From positions 496,001 to 560,000 of the forward strand of contig NZ_JANUDX010000002.1 in assembly GCF_024810105.1 (NCBI RefSeq): a stretch of 64,000 nt of DNA, read 5' to 3'. This document shows positions 43,009 through 53,449 of this stretch, piece by piece. The position numbers and the translations under genes are program-made. Under the pieces are notes generated by a model. The model saw only the letters and a list, made by a program, of their open reading frames with translations, was not told the origin of the DNA and did no database searches. Position 1 is the first letter of the stretch. Each line of letters opens with the position of its first letter. The stretch is from Stenotrophomonas sp. BIGb0135 (lineage in GTDB: Bacteria; Pseudomonadota; Gammaproteobacteria; Xanthomonadales; Xanthomonadaceae).

Positions 43009-45396
43009 ATGGCCGGCATTGCTCCCCGTCCGATACACCCGCTGTTCGGCAAAGCCTGTGCCGCCGGGGCGGTGGTGGGGGCGTGCGCGGCCGCCTTCGC
43101 CCCCGTGCTTCCAGCGCCGTGGATCGCGCTGCTGCTGATCGCCGCGGGCATGGCAGGCTGGGTCTGGCCGTGGCGCGGACGGTGCTGCGCGGTGCTGTTG
43201 CTGGGTGCGGGCCATGTCGTATTGCAGGGCGGTCTGGTGCTGGACCGGCAGCTGCCGGCCGGCCGCCCACCGGTGGACGTAATGCTGCAGGGCCGGGTGG
43301 TCAGCCTGCCGGAGCATCGCCCGGGCAGTACCCGCTTTACGCTCCGGATCGATACCACGCCGGCCATGCCGGCGGCGCTGCGGGGGCGGGACGTGTCGCT
43401 GGGCTGGTACGACCCGCCGCGAAGCGCCACCTCGGCGCGGCGGCAGGTGATGGCCGGCGCCCACTGGCAGTTCCAGGCGCGCCTGCGCGCCCCACGCGGC
43501 CTGCGCAATCCCGGCGGCTTCGACGCCGAGCAGCATGCGGTGCTGCAGCGCGTGGCCGGCACCGGGCAGGTGCGCGCGCCCCACAGCGCGCGCCAGCTGC
43601 GCGCAGCGCATGGCCTGCCTGCGTGGCGCGAGCGCATGGCGACGGCCATCGCGACCGAGGTCGATGGCGACGGCGCACGCTTCATCCAGGCGCTGGCGCT
43701 GGGCGATACGCGAGGGCTGGCGCCGTCGGACTGGGACGCGTTGCGCGCGCTTGGCCTGACCCATCTGGTGGCGATCTCCGGCTTCCATGTCGGGCTGGTG
43801 GCCGGCTGCGCCGCGTGGCTGGGGGCCGCGCTCTGGCGATGCTGGCCGGCCTTGGCGCGACGCTGGCCGCGCCCGTTGGCAGCCGCCACCGCCGCCGTCC
43901 TGGGGGCGGCCCTCTACGCTGGCGTGGCTGGTTTCGCCTTGCCCACGGTGCGCACCGTCCTGATGATCGCAGTGGTGGCCGGCGCGCACTGCGCCCGTCG
44001 CCCGTGCACGATCGGGCAAGCGCTGGCCCTGGCCGCGCTGGTCATGCTCGCGTTGGATCCACTGGCCGTGCTGGCGCCGGGATTCTGGCTCAGCTTTGGC
44101 GGGGTACTGTGGCTGGTCTGGTGCCTGCCCGGGCGCAGGCAACACTGGCTGCGGACCTTCCTGGCCGCCCAAGGGGTGGCCACCCTGGCGCTGTTGCCCT
44201 TGACGGTGGCGCTGTTTGGCCAGGCCTCGCGCGCCGGTCCGCTGGTCAACCTGCTGGCCATCCCCTGGTGGAGCCTGGTGGTGGTGCCGCTGGCGTTGCT
44301 GGGCACGGTGCTGGAGGCGCTGATGGACGGGGCGGGGCGCTGGCCGTGGCAGCTGGCGGCCTGGTGCTTCCAGGCCAGCTGGTGGTTGTTCGGGCACCTG
44401 GCGCAGGCACCTTGGGCGCTGTGGTGGCTGCCTCATGCCGGCGCCGGGGCACTGGCGGCGGCCCTGTGCGGCGTGGCCTGGCTGCTGTTGCCGCGCGGGG
44501 TGGCCGGCCGATTGCCCGCCACGGTGCTGTGCCTGCCGTTGCTGTGGCCGGCGCAGCAGCGGCCGGGCGAGGGCGAGGTCGAGCTGCTGGTGATGGACGT
44601 CGGGCAGGGGCTGGCCATCTGGGTGCGGACCCGCTCCCATCGCCTGCTGTATGACGCCGGGCCTGCGACAGCCGGGCGATTCGATGCCGGTGAGCGGGTG
44701 GTGGTGCCGACCTTGCACGCACTGGGTGAGGACGGGTTGGACCGGATCCTGCTCAGCCACGGCGATGCCGACCATGCCGGCGGCGCACCGGCGGTGCAGG
44801 CGGCGCTCGGCCACCCACCGCTGCATGCACCGCGCGGGGCGCTGGCCGGTATCGACGTGCCCTGTGCGGCGGGGCAGCGCTGGCAGTGGGATGGGGTGAC
44901 GTTCAGCGTGCTGCATCCTGCCCCCGGGGCGCGCTACGCGGGCAACGAGAGCAGTTGCGTGCTGCGCATCGCCACGCCCCACGGTGCGATCCTGCTGACC
45001 GGCGACATCGGCCGGGGCAGCGAGCAGCGGTTGCTGGCAGCGTACCGGCAGGCGCTGCGTGCGGCGCTGGTGGTGGTGCCCCACCACGGCAGCGCCGGCT
45101 CATCCAGCGCGGCGTGGGTGCGGGCGGCGTCGCCGCAGTTGGCGCTGGTGTCGGCCGGGCACGGCAATCGCTTCGGGCATCCGCGCGTGGACGTGGTGGC
45201 GCGGTGGCAGGCGGCCGGCGCCGAGGTACTCAACACCGGCGACAGCGGCGCGCTGCGTGCCTGGCTGGGGCGTGAAGGCCTGCAGGTGCGTGAACAGCGG
45301 GTTTTTCAGCCGCGTTGGTGGGATGCCGCGGAGCGGAGCCGGTCGGCTGCTATTCTATCGGCGGTCAAACAGGCGGCCGATGGGCCGGAGGGTTGA
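43009..45396 (+). CDS. comEC: DNA internalization competence protein ComEC/Rec2
   Basis: A 795-residue inner-membrane protein forming the channel for single-stranded DNA during natural transformation. The N-terminal part holds a DUF4131-like OB domain (about 30-200). The competence domain follows, with GDTRGLAPSDWDALRALGLTHL (here split by the HLVAISGFHVGL motif) and about eight helices. The C-terminal metallo-beta-lactamase domain (from about residue 525) has VMDVGQGLA, SHGDADHAGG and PHHGSAGSS. It is a full-length three-domain ComEC. It is the first gene before exbB, with only three bases between them. Confidence 0.93.
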   Translation: MAGIAPRPIHPLFGKACAAGAVVGACAAAFAPVLPAPWIALLLIAAGMAGWVWPWRGRCCAVLLLGAGHVVLQGGLVLDRQLPAGRPPVDVMLQGRVVSLPEHRPGSTRFTLRIDTTPAMPAALRGRDVSLGWYDPPRSATSARRQVMAGAHWQFQARLRAPRGLRNPGGFDAEQHAVLQRVAGTGQVRAPHSARQLRAAHGLPAWRERMATAIATEVDGDGARFIQALALGDTRGLAPSDWDALRALGLTHLVAISGFHVGLVAGCAAWLGAALWRCWPALARRWPRPLAAATAAVLGAALYAGVAGFALPTVRTVLMIAVVAGAHCARRPCTIGQALALAALVMLALDPLAVLAPGFWLSFGGVLWLVWCLPGRRQHWLRTFLAAQGVATLALLPLTVALFGQASRAGPLVNLLAIPWWSLVVVPLALLGTVLEALMDGAGRWPWQLAAWCFQASWWLFGHLAQAPWALWWLPHAGAGALAAALCGVAWLLLPRGVAGRLPATVLCLPLLWPAQQRPGEGEVELLVMDVGQGLAIWVRTRSHRLLYDAGPATAGRFDAGERVVVPTLHALGEDGLDRILLSHGDADHAGGAPAVQAALGHPPLHAPRGALAGIDVPCAAGQRWQWDGVTFSVLHPAPGARYAGNESSCVLRIATPHGAILLTGDIGRGSEQRLLAAYRQALRAALVVVPHHGSAGSSSAAWVRAASPQLALVSAGHGNRFGHPRVDVVARWQAAGAEVLNTGDSGALRAWLGREGLQVREQRVFQPRWWDAAERSRSAAILSAVKQAADGPEG

Positions 45397-45399
45397 AAC

Positions 45400-46071
45400 G
45401 TGTGGGAACTGGTCAAGGCCGGTGGCTGGCCAATGGTGCCGCTGCTGCTGTTGGGCGTACTGGCTTTGGCGATCGTCCTGGAGCGTTTCTGGACCTTGCG
45501 GCGTAACGAAGTCCTGCCTCCCGGGCTGGGCCAGGAAGTGCGCAACTGGGCCGCGCGCGGCAAGCTCGATCCCAGCCACATCCAGTCGCTGCGGGCCAAC
45601 TCGCCGCTGGGCGCGCTGCTGGCGGTCGCCCTCGAAGCGCGCAATCGGCCGCGTGACCAGATCCGCGAGCGCATCGAGGATGCCGGTCGGCACCTGGTGC
45701 ACCGCATGGAGCGCTTCCTGAACGCCCTGGGCACGATCGCCTCGGCCGGGCCGCTGCTGGGCCTGCTGGGCACGGTGGTCGGCATGATCCAGATGTTCCT
45801 GGGCATCCTCGACCACGGCGTGGGCGATGTGAACCAGCTCGCCGGCGGCATCGGCAAGGCGCTGGTCTGCACCGCCACCGGCATGATCGTGGCGATCCCG
45901 GCGCTGATGTTCCACCGCTATTTCAAGGGCCGTATCGGCGGCTATGTGATCGAGATGGAGCAGGAGGCCAGCGCACTGCTTGACGCGCTCGACGGTCGCC
46001 CCGGGGTGATGAACACCGGCGCCCGCGCGCCCGCTGCCGCGCCGGCGGCACCCGTCACGGCCAAGGGCTGA
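45400..46071 (+). CDS. exbB: MotA/TolQ/ExbB proton channel protein
   Basis: A 223-residue inner-membrane protein with three helices: near residues 10-30, 115-140 (APLLGLLGTVVGMI) and 155-180 (ATGMIVAIPALMFH). This is the ExbB/TolQ pattern that couples proton flow to energise outer-membrane events. The start is GTG, with GGAGGG eight bases upstream. With exbD it forms a two-gene energiser without tonB, which is common beside msbA-lpxK. It may serve lipid or envelope transport instead of iron uptake (inference). Confidence 0.9.
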   Translation: MWELVKAGGWPMVPLLLLGVLALAIVLERFWTLRRNEVLPPGLGQEVRNWAARGKLDPSHIQSLRANSPLGALLAVALEARNRPRDQIRERIEDAGRHLVHRMERFLNALGTIASAGPLLGLLGTVVGMIQMFLGILDHGVGDVNQLAGGIGKALVCTATGMIVAIPALMFHRYFKGRIGGYVIEMEQEASALLDALDGRPGVMNTGARAPAAAPAAPVTAKG

Positions 46072-46074
46072 CGG

Positions 46075-46497
46075 ATGCGTATCCGCAATGACCGGGTCCA
46101 GGACGAGCCGCATATCGATCTGGTCCCCCTGATCGACGTGATCCTCGTGCTGATCATCTTCTTCGTGGTCACCACCACGTTCGACGCGCGCTCCACGCTG
46201 CAACTGCAGCTGCCGACCGCCAGCCAGCAGGAGAACAGCGAGCCGCCGCGGTCGCTGAGCGTGCTGGTCAACGCCGAGGGGCGCTACTTCATCAACGACC
46301 AGGAAGTGCTGCGCACCGACGTCGAAGCGGTCAAGCAGACCATCGCCGCCGTCGCCGGCAGCGACCGCGAGCAGACCGTGCTGCTGCGCGCCGATGCGCG
46401 CACCCCGTACCAGGCCGTTGTCACCGCCCAGGATGCCCTGGGCCAGCTCGGCTTCCGCCGCATCGCCATCGCTACCGCGCCGGAGGTGCGTCCATGA
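46075..46497 (+). CDS. exbD: ExbD/TolR biopolymer transport protein
   Basis: A 140-residue protein with one N-terminal helix containing the essential Asp in PLIDVILVLIIFF (Asp21) and a periplasmic domain of about 95 residues ending RRIAIATAP. It is the partner of ExbB in a proton-driven stator-like complex. It starts four bases after exbB and overlaps msbA by four bases, so the four genes are probably co-translated. Confidence 0.92.
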   Translation: MRIRNDRVQDEPHIDLVPLIDVILVLIIFFVVTTTFDARSTLQLQLPTASQQENSEPPRSLSVLVNAEGRYFINDQEVLRTDVEAVKQTIAAVAGSDREQTVLLRADARTPYQAVVTAQDALGQLGFRRIAIATAPEVRP

Positions 46498-48242
46498 GTA
46501 AGAAACACGCGCCGGTCTGGCCGATCTACAAGCGCCTGCTGGGCTACACCAACGCCTACTGGGTGTTCATGGTGGCCGCGGTGATCGGCATGGTGGTCGA
46601 GGCGTTGGCCGGCTACCACTTCAGCAAGCTGATGGAGCCACTGGTCAACCGCGGCTTCGTCAACCCCGAGCCGCGCATGGCGGTGATCCTGCCGTTGACC
46701 ATCCTGGGCCTGTTCGTGGCCCGCAGCGCGGCCACGTTCGTCAGTGATTACGCGCTGGCACGCACCGGCCGCAGCGTGGTCCGCGACCTGCGCGAGCAGG
46801 TGCTGGAAAAATACCTGCACCTGCCGTCCTCGCATTTCGACGCCGAGTCCACCCCAGTGATGGTCAGCCGGTTGAACTTCGACACCGAGCAGGTCACCCA
46901 GGCCAGTGCCGACGCGCTCAAGACCCTGGTCGCCGACACCCTGACCATCATCGCCATGCTGGTGGTGATGCTGCAGATGAGCGTCAAGGTGACCGTGGCG
47001 ATGCTGGTGGTGGTGCCGCTGATCGGCGTCATCGTGTCGTTCGTGGGCAAGCGCTACCGGCGTATCAGCCGCGGCATCCAGGACGGCATGGGCAGCATGG
47101 CGCAGACTGCCGAGCAGTCGCTGGCCGCACAGCAGGAAGTGAAGGTCCACGGCACCCAGGCGCATGAAATCTCGCGCTACGCGCGCCTGGCCAACCGCAT
47201 GCTCGGCCTGAACATGAAAGTGGAAACCACCCGTGCGGCGGCCTCCAGCGTGGTCCAGTTCCTGGCCGCGCTGGCGCTGGCGGTGATCGTGTGGGTCTCC
47301 ACCCGCGAGGCCCTGGCCGGCCGCCTCAATGCCGGCCAGTTCATGGGCCTGATGATCTCGATGACCGCGATCATTCCCTCGCTGCGCCGCCTGACCAGCG
47401 TGCAGTCGTCCATCGCACGCGGCGTGTCTGCGGCCGAGCGCCTGTTCTCGATTCTGGACATGCCGGTCGAGCGCGACCAGGGCGTGCAGAAGATCGGCCG
47501 ATCGCGTGGCGAACTCAGTTTCGAGCACGTGATGCTGCGGTATCGCGAAGACACCGGCGTGGCGCTGGATGACATCAGTTTCGTCGCCCGGCCCGGCACG
47601 GTGACTGCGATCGTCGGCCGCTCCGGCAGCGGCAAGACCAGCCTGATCCGGCTGGTGCCGCGCTTCTATGAGCCCAGCGGTGGCCGCATCACCCTCGATG
47701 GCGTGGCGCTGGACGACTACCCCTTGGCCGACCTGCGTCGCCAGGTGGCGATGGTCGGGCAGAAGGTGATCCTGTTCGACGATACCGTCGGCGCCAACAT
47801 CGCCTACGGCATGGACGCCAGCGAGGAACAGATCCGCGCGGCAGCCGAGGCCGCCAACGCGTGGGAGTTCATCGAACGCATGCCGCAGCAGTTGCAGACG
47901 CCGGTCGGCGAAAACGGCGCGCTGCTGTCCGGCGGCCAGCGCCAGCGCCTGGCGATCGCCCGGGCGATCCTGCGCGACGCCCCGATCCTGATCCTGGACG
48001 AAGCCACCGCCGCGCTCGACAACGAGTCCGAACGGCTGGTCCAGGATGCGCTGCAACGGCTGATGCCCGAGCGCACCACGCTGGTGATCGCGCACCGCCT
48101 GTCGACCATCGAACACGCCGACCAGGTGCTGGTGATGGACCACGGTCGCATCGTCGAGCGGGGCACCCACCAGGAGCTGCTGGCACTGGGCGGCCTGTAC
48201 GAGCACCTGCACAAGATGCAGTTCCGCGAAAGGCAGCCTTGA
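46494..48242 (+). CDS. msbA: Lipid A export ATP-binding/permease protein MsbA
   Basis: A 582-residue half-transporter that flips core-lipid A across the inner membrane. The six-helix ABC membrane domain spans about residues 15-310. The ATPase domain has Walker [10 protein letters not shown], a Q-loop [11 protein letters not shown], signature [15 protein letters not shown], Walker [13 protein letters not shown] and H-loop IAHRLSTI. Its stop overlaps the lpxK start by one base (TGATG). The next gene, lpxK, acts in the same lipid A pathway. Confidence 0.95.
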   Translation: MSKKHAPVWPIYKRLLGYTNAYWVFMVAAVIGMVVEALAGYHFSKLMEPLVNRGFVNPEPRMAVILPLTILGLFVARSAATFVSDYALARTGRSVVRDLREQVLEKYLHLPSSHFDAESTPVMVSRLNFDTEQVTQASADALKTLVADTLTIIAMLVVMLQMSVKVTVAMLVVVPLIGVIVSFVGKRYRRISRGIQDGMGSMAQTAEQSLAAQQEVKVHGTQAHEISRYARLANRMLGLNMKVETTRAAASSVVQFLAALALAVIVWVSTREALAGRLNAGQFMGLMISMTAIIPSLRRLTSVQSSIARGVSAAERLFSILDMPVERDQGVQKIGRSRGELSFEHVMLRYREDTGVALDDISFVARPGTVTAIVGRSGSGKTSLIRLVPRFYEPSGGRITLDGVALDDYPLADLRRQVAMVGQKVILFDDTVGANIAYGMDASEEQIRAAAEAANAWEFIERMPQQLQTPVGENGALLSGGQRQRLAIARAILRDAPILILDEATAALDNESERLVQDALQRLMPERTTLVIAHRLSTIEHADQVLVMDHGRIVERGTHQELLALGGLYEHLHKMQFRERQP

Positions 48243-49264
48243 TGGCGGCCAAGGGCACCTCCACGCCGTCGTACTGGTACGACGGCAGCGCGATCCCGTT
48301 CGCGGCGCGCCTGCTGGCGCCGGTGTATGGCGCCGCGATCGCATTGCGTCGGCTGCTGTACCGGCGGCGCTGGCTGAAGCGGCATGCGTTGCCGGTGCCG
48401 GTGATCGTGGTCGGCAACGTCACCGCCGGTGGCACCGGCAAGACGCCGCTGACCATCGCCCTGGTCGATCGCCTGCGCGAGGCCGGCTGGAAGCCGGGCG
48501 TGGCCAGCCGCGGCTACGGTCGTGAGGAGCCGGGCGTGGCGCGCTGGGTGGAGGCAGGCACGTCCACCGCCCTCGGCGGCGACGAGCCGGTGCTGATCGC
48601 TTGGAAGACCGGCGTGCCGGTGCGCGTGGACGCCGACCGCGTGGCGGCCGGCAAGGCGCTGGTCGAGGCGGGGTGCGACATCATCGTCTGCGACGACGGC
48701 CTGCAGCATTATCGGCTGGCGCGCGACATCGAGATCGAAGTGGTCGACGCGCAGCGCCGCTACGGCAACGGCCGGATGATCCCGGCCGGGCCGCTGCGCG
48801 AACCGGCCAGCCGGGCCAACGACTGCGATTTCCGCGTGGTCAACCTGGGCCAGGCCAGCGATGGCGTGGGCGCGCAGCCGGCGTGCGGGTTTGGCGAGTG
48901 GGCGATGCAGCTGCGCATCGACAGTGCCCAGCCGCTCAGCGGGGGGCGGGCTCGCAAACTCGCGCACTTCCGCGGTCAGCGCGTGCATGCGGTGGCTGGC
49001 ATCGCCCATCCGCAGCGCTTCTTCGACATGCTGCGCGCGCAAGGCATCGGCGTCGTACCGCACGCCTTCCCCGACCACCACGCCTACCAGCAGTCGGACC
49101 TGCGCTTCGGCAGCGAGCTGCCGGTGCTGATGACCGAGAAGGACGCGGTGAAGTGCAAGGTGTTCGCCAACGAATGGCATTTCGCCGTGCCGCTGGCTGC
49201 CGACCTGCCGGCCGCGTTCTGGATCAACCTGCTGGACCGGTTGGACAAACTCGGCAAGCGTTGA
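48242..49264 (+). CDS. lpxK: Tetraacyldisaccharide 4'-kinase
   Basis: A 340-residue enzyme that phosphorylates the 4' position of the tetraacyldisaccharide lipid A precursor. The P-loop is [13 protein letters not shown], followed by SRGYGRE and the catalytic region [10 protein letters not shown]. The family block MTEKDAVKC is near the C-terminus. The N-terminus carries a short hydrophobic segment (residues 15-40) for membrane contact. It is coupled to msbA and is followed after 52 bases by kdsB. Confidence 0.95.
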   Translation: MAAKGTSTPSYWYDGSAIPFAARLLAPVYGAAIALRRLLYRRRWLKRHALPVPVIVVGNVTAGGTGKTPLTIALVDRLREAGWKPGVASRGYGREEPGVARWVEAGTSTALGGDEPVLIAWKTGVPVRVDADRVAAGKALVEAGCDIIVCDDGLQHYRLARDIEIEVVDAQRRYGNGRMIPAGPLREPASRANDCDFRVVNLGQASDGVGAQPACGFGEWAMQLRIDSAQPLSGGRARKLAHFRGQRVHAVAGIAHPQRFFDMLRAQGIGVVPHAFPDHHAYQQSDLRFGSELPVLMTEKDAVKCKVFANEWHFAVPLAADLPAAFWINLLDRLDKLGKR

Positions 49265-49316
49265 TGGCCGCGCCAGCCGCCCTGTATTTCCTGCTTCACT
49301 GCCGAGAGTTTTGCGC

Positions 49317-50090
49317 ATGAGCCCATCCGTCGATTTCGTCGTCGCCATCCCGGCCCGTTTCGCGGCCTCGCGCCTGCCCGGCAAGCCGCTGCGCCTGCTC
49401 GGCGGTGAACCGCTGGTGCTGCGCGTCGCCCGGCGTGCGTTGCTGGCCGGGGCACGCGAGGTGTGGGTCGCCACCGATGACGTGCGCATCGCCGACGCCC
49501 TGCAGGGGCTGCAGAGCGTGCGCGTGGCGATGACCTCGGCCGACCACGCCTCGGGTACCGACCGCCTGGCCGAATGTGCCGCCCAGGCGGGCTGGAGCGA
49601 CGACACCGTGGTGGTCAACCTGCAGGGCGACGAGCCCTTCGCGCCGGCCGAGGGCATCGTCGCGGTGGCCGAGGCGCTGGTCTGCAGCGGTGCGGAGATG
49701 TCTACCCTGGCCACGCCCGTGGACGACGCCGAGAGCCTGTTCGACCCGAACGTGGTCAAGGTGGTGCGCAAGCAGAACCTGGACGCGTTGTACTTCAGCC
49801 GGGCGCCGATCCCGTGGCACCGCGACGCCTTCGCGCGCTCGCGCGAGCAGTTGTCCGGGCCGCACTGGCTGCGCCATATCGGCATCTACGGCTATCGTGC
49901 CGGCTTCCTGCGCCAGTTTGCGGCGTTGCCGCCGGGCGCGCTGGAACAGCTGGAGTCGCTGGAGCAGCTGCGCGCGCTGGAGGCGGGCCATCGGATCAGC
50001 GTGGCTCTGACCCCGGCCGCGTTCCCCCCGGGCATCGATACTCCCGAGGACCTGGCCCGCGCCGACGCCTGGCTGGCGGCGCAGTCCTGA
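49317..50090 (+). CDS. kdsB: 3-deoxy-manno-octulosonate cytidylyltransferase
   Basis: A 257-residue CMP-Kdo synthetase, activating Kdo for attachment to lipid A. Family motifs are [47 protein letters not shown] and [12 protein letters not shown]. The ATG at 49317 is preferred to the TTG six bases upstream because it matches the usual N-terminus. In many relatives a Trm112-like gene lies between lpxK and kdsB; here it is absent from this gap and found beside nadC. Confidence 0.95.
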   Translation: MSPSVDFVVAIPARFAASRLPGKPLRLLGGEPLVLRVARRALLAGAREVWVATDDVRIADALQGLQSVRVAMTSADHASGTDRLAECAAQAGWSDDTVVVNLQGDEPFAPAEGIVAVAEALVCSGAEMSTLATPVDDAESLFDPNVVKVVRKQNLDALYFSRAPIPWHRDAFARSREQLSGPHWLRHIGIYGYRAGFLRQFAALPPGALEQLESLEQLRALEAGHRISVALTPAAFPPGIDTPEDLARADAWLAAQS

Positions 50091-50186
50091 GCCGGGGCAG
50101 GGGCCCGGATAGGCGATGACAATGCCCGCCGCGATTTTGGCGCCGGCACGACGATTGCATGACGCCGACTCCGGCATAATCGGGGC

Positions 50187-51596
50187 ATGAACGTACAGCC
50201 TGTCCAGGACCTGCCCGAATTCGCCACGTGGCTCAACGCCACGCCCACCACCCTGACCGAACTGCGTGGGCGGCCGGTGGTGCTGGCCTTCGTCAATGCC
50301 GCCTCGGTATGGTGCGCGCAGCGCCTGGCCGAACTGGGCCAATGGCAGTCGCGCAACCCCGGCAAGCTGCAGCTGCTGGTCCTGCAGGTGCCGCGCTTCG
50401 ATTGCGAGCGCGAGCCGGAGCAGGCGCTCAAGCTGCTGCGGCGGCAGGGCCTGACCGCGCCGGCGCTGCTCGATGCCGACTGGGATGGCTGGCGCCGTTT
50501 CAACATCACCGCCTGGCCGACGCTGGTACTGCTGGATGCGCAGGGCCGCGAACGTGATCGTCTGGTCGGGTTCGGCGGGGAACTGGAACGCGCGCTCACC
50601 GCGCTGTGCGAGGACAGCAGCCGCCCGGCCGACGCCGAGCCGGCGCGCGAGCTGCATCCCGAGCCGCGCCTGCCGTTGCGGTTCCCGGTGGGCCTGGTCG
50701 CCACGACCGAACGCCTGTACATCGCCGACAGCGGCCACCACCGGGTGCTCGAGTGCAGTCATGGCGGCCGCGTGCTGCGCCAGTTCGGCCTGGGCACCGC
50801 CGACTTCATGGACGGTGGCCCCGGCGAAGCCGCGTTCAACCGGCCGCAGGGCCTGGCCCTCGAGCGCGATGCGCTGTACGTGGCCGACACCGGCAACCAT
50901 GCGCTGCGCCGTATCCATCTGCTGACCGGCCAGGTCGACACCCTGTGCGGCACCGGTCGCCCCGGCGAGCCCATCGAGGGCGTGGTCGAGCAACCGCGGC
51001 GGGTACCGCTGAACCACCCGCAAGGGCTGGCCGTGGCCGACAACCAGATCCATATCGCCATGGCCGGCGACAACCGCATCTGGAGTTACCACCTCGGCCA
51101 GCGCACCTTGAACTGGCGCGCCGGTTCCGGGGCCATCGAGGAGCGCGACGGCAGCGGCCACCTGGCCGCGTTCGCGCAGCCGGCCTCGGTCGCCGCCGTG
51201 CAGCAGGTGCTGTACGTCTGCGATGCGCTGGGCTCGTCGATCCGGGCGATGCAGCTGCGCGGCGACCTGGTCCAGACCCTGGTCGGGCAGGGCCTGTGGT
51301 CGTTCGGCGAACAGGATGGCCCGCGCGCGCTGGCGCAGTTGCAGCACCCCCAGGCGATCGCCCTGAGCCCGGACGCCCCCCTGCTGTGGATCGCCGATGC
51401 GGGCAACGGGCGCCTGCGCACCTTGCGCCTGGGCGGCGGTGAACTGAGCACGCTGGAACTGCCGCGCCGCCTGCATGGGCCGGCCGGCCTGGCCCTGGGC
51501 GGTGGCGCGGTGTGGATCGCCGAGACCGACGCCCACGCCGTGCTGCGTTTCGATCCGGTCAGCGGCGTACTGAGCGACGTCCCGATCAGCGAATGA
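50187..51596 (+). CDS. Thioredoxin-like and NHL-repeat protein
   Basis: A 469-residue protein with a thioredoxin-like N-terminal domain (about 1-145) joined to NHL-type propeller repeats (about 160-465; PRGLALERDALYVADTGNHALR-like blocks such as LYIADSGHHRVLE and LWIADAGNGRLR). The layout is that of NHLRC2. The redox CxxC is not kept: Cys43 in SVWCAQRL stands alone. There is no signal peptide, so it is probably cytoplasmic. Its last bases overlap the uvrC start (ATGA). Function unknown; it may be a scaffold or a sugar/peptide-binding protein. Confidence 0.8.
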   Translation: MNVQPVQDLPEFATWLNATPTTLTELRGRPVVLAFVNAASVWCAQRLAELGQWQSRNPGKLQLLVLQVPRFDCEREPEQALKLLRRQGLTAPALLDADWDGWRRFNITAWPTLVLLDAQGRERDRLVGFGGELERALTALCEDSSRPADAEPARELHPEPRLPLRFPVGLVATTERLYIADSGHHRVLECSHGGRVLRQFGLGTADFMDGGPGEAAFNRPQGLALERDALYVADTGNHALRRIHLLTGQVDTLCGTGRPGEPIEGVVEQPRRVPLNHPQGLAVADNQIHIAMAGDNRIWSYHLGQRTLNWRAGSGAIEERDGSGHLAAFAQPASVAAVQQVLYVCDALGSSIRAMQLRGDLVQTLVGQGLWSFGEQDGPRALAQLQHPQAIALSPDAPLLWIADAGNGRLRTLRLGGGELSTLELPRRLHGPAGLALGGGAVWIAETDAHAVLRFDPVSGVLSDVPISE

Positions 51597-53440
51597 CCGT
51601 GTCCACCGCTCCGGCCTTCGATGGCAAGGCATTCGCGGCCCACCTGAGTACCGCGCCCGGCGTCTACCGCATGTACGCCGCCGACGACAGCCTGCTGTAC
51701 GTCGGCAAGGCGCGCGCGCTGCGCAATCGCGTGGGCAGTTACTTCAACGGCACGCCCAAGACCACGCGGATCATGTCGATGCTGTCGCAGGTCGCGCGCA
51801 TGGACGTGACCGTGACCCGCTCGGAGGCCGAGGCGCTGCTGCTGGAAAACCAGCTGATCAAGTCGCTGTCGCCGCGCTACAACGTGTCCCTGCGCGACGA
51901 CAAGACCTATCCGCACGTGCTGCTCACCCGCGAGGAGTGGCCGCGCATTGCGCTGCATCGCGGCCCGCGCGCGGTGCCGGGGCGCTACTTCGGCCCGTAT
52001 CCCGGCGTGACCGCGGTGCGCGACACGCTCAACCTGATGCACAAGCTGTTCAAACTGCGCAGCTGCGAGGACAGCGTGTTCCGCAACCGCACCCGGCCGT
52101 GCCTGCAGTACCAGATCGGCCGTTGCAGCGCGCCCTGCGTGGACCTGGTGCCGGCCGGCGACTACGCCGAGTCGGTGCGACGCGCCTCGATGTTCCTGGA
52201 GGGCAAGAGCGACCAGCTCGGCCGCGAGCTGGGCACCCAGATGCAGGCGGCCAGCGAAGCGCTGGAGTTCGAGCAGGCCGCGCGCCTGCGCGACCTGATC
52301 ACCGCGCTGCGCAGCATGCAGACCCGCCAGTACGTGGACGGCCGCGCCGCCGACCTGGACGTGCTGGCCTGCGCTACCCAGGGCGCCAACGCCTGCGTGA
52401 TGCTGCTGGCCTTCCGTGATGGCCGCAACATGGGCACGCGGCCGTTCTACCCGCGCACCAACGGCGAGGAAAGCGCCGAGGAAGTGCTGGCCGCGTTCGT
52501 CTCGCAGTACTACGCCGAGCATTCGCCGCCGCGCGAGATCCTGCTCGATCGCGAGATCCCCGATGCCAGCCTGATCGAATCGGCGCTGTCGGCCTCGGCC
52601 GAGGTCAAGGTGCAGCTGAAATGGAACGTGCGCGGCGAGCGTGCCGGCTACGTGGAGCTGGCCAGCCGCAATGCGCAGATCACCCTGGTCAGCGAACTGA
52701 GCAGCCGCAGCGCCCAGCATGCGCGCAGCGAAGACCTGCGGCAGATGCTGGGGCTGGCCGAACAGGTCAAGCGGGTGGAGTGCTTCGATATCAGCCACAC
52801 CATGGGCGAGGCCACCGTCGCCTCGTGCGTGGTGTTCGATGCCAGCGGCCCGGTGCGCAGCCAGTACCGCCGCTTCAACATCAGCGGCATCGAGCCGGGC
52901 GACGACTACGCCGCGATGCGCCAGGCCATCGAGCGCCGCTTCCGCCGCGCGGTGGAAGAAGACGGCGTGCTGCCGGACCTGCTGCTGATCGACGGCGGTG
53001 CCGGCCAGCTCGGCCAGGCCCAGGCGGCGCTGGCCGACCTGGGCGTGGAAGGGGTGATGCTGGTGGGCGTGGCCAAAGGCGTGGAGCGCCGGGCGGGGCA
53101 CGAGGCGCTGGTGCTGCCTGACGGCCGCGAACTGCGGCCCGGGGCGGCGTCGCCGGCCCTGCAGTTCATCCAGCAGGTGCGTGACGAGGCCCACCGGTTC
53201 GCCATCACCGGCCACCGTGGGCGTCGCCAGAAGGCGCGCATGACCAGCAAGCTGGAAGACATCGCCGGCATCGGCCCGCGCCGTCGCGCCAGCCTGCTCA
53301 AGCATTTCGGCGGCCTGGTCGGGCTCAAGGCCGCCGGCGAAGCGGAAATCGCGAAAGTGGAGGGCATCAATGACGCCCTCGCTGCACGCATCTACGCTAA
53401 CCTTCATGGACTGCCCACGCCCGACGCGGCGGGCGAGTAG
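51593..53440 (+). CDS. uvrC: Excinuclease ABC subunit C
   Basis: A 615-residue endonuclease that makes both incisions in nucleotide excision repair. The N-terminal GIY-YIG domain (APGVYRMY ... LLYVGKARALRNR, about residues 15-95) makes the 3' cut. The UVR motif for UvrB contact is at about 205-240. The RNase H-like domain with VECFDISHTMGE and LLIDGGAGQL makes the 5' cut, and a C-terminal double helix-hairpin-helix (about 555-610) binds DNA. Its start overlaps the NHL gene stop by four bases. pgsA follows in the order uvrC-pgsA, as in E. coli. Confidence 0.96.
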   Translation: MTVSTAPAFDGKAFAAHLSTAPGVYRMYAADDSLLYVGKARALRNRVGSYFNGTPKTTRIMSMLSQVARMDVTVTRSEAEALLLENQLIKSLSPRYNVSLRDDKTYPHVLLTREEWPRIALHRGPRAVPGRYFGPYPGVTAVRDTLNLMHKLFKLRSCEDSVFRNRTRPCLQYQIGRCSAPCVDLVPAGDYAESVRRASMFLEGKSDQLGRELGTQMQAASEALEFEQAARLRDLITALRSMQTRQYVDGRAADLDVLACATQGANACVMLLAFRDGRNMGTRPFYPRTNGEESAEEVLAAFVSQYYAEHSPPREILLDREIPDASLIESALSASAEVKVQLKWNVRGERAGYVELASRNAQITLVSELSSRSAQHARSEDLRQMLGLAEQVKRVECFDISHTMGEATVASCVVFDASGPVRSQYRRFNISGIEPGDDYAAMRQAIERRFRRAVEEDGVLPDLLLIDGGAGQLGQAQAALADLGVEGVMLVGVAKGVERRAGHEALVLPDGRELRPGAASPALQFIQQVRDEAHRFAITGHRGRRQKARMTSKLEDIAGIGPRRRASLLKHFGGLVGLKAAGEAEIAKVEGINDALAARIYANLHGLPTPDAAGE

Positions 53441-53449
53441 AGAGATGCG

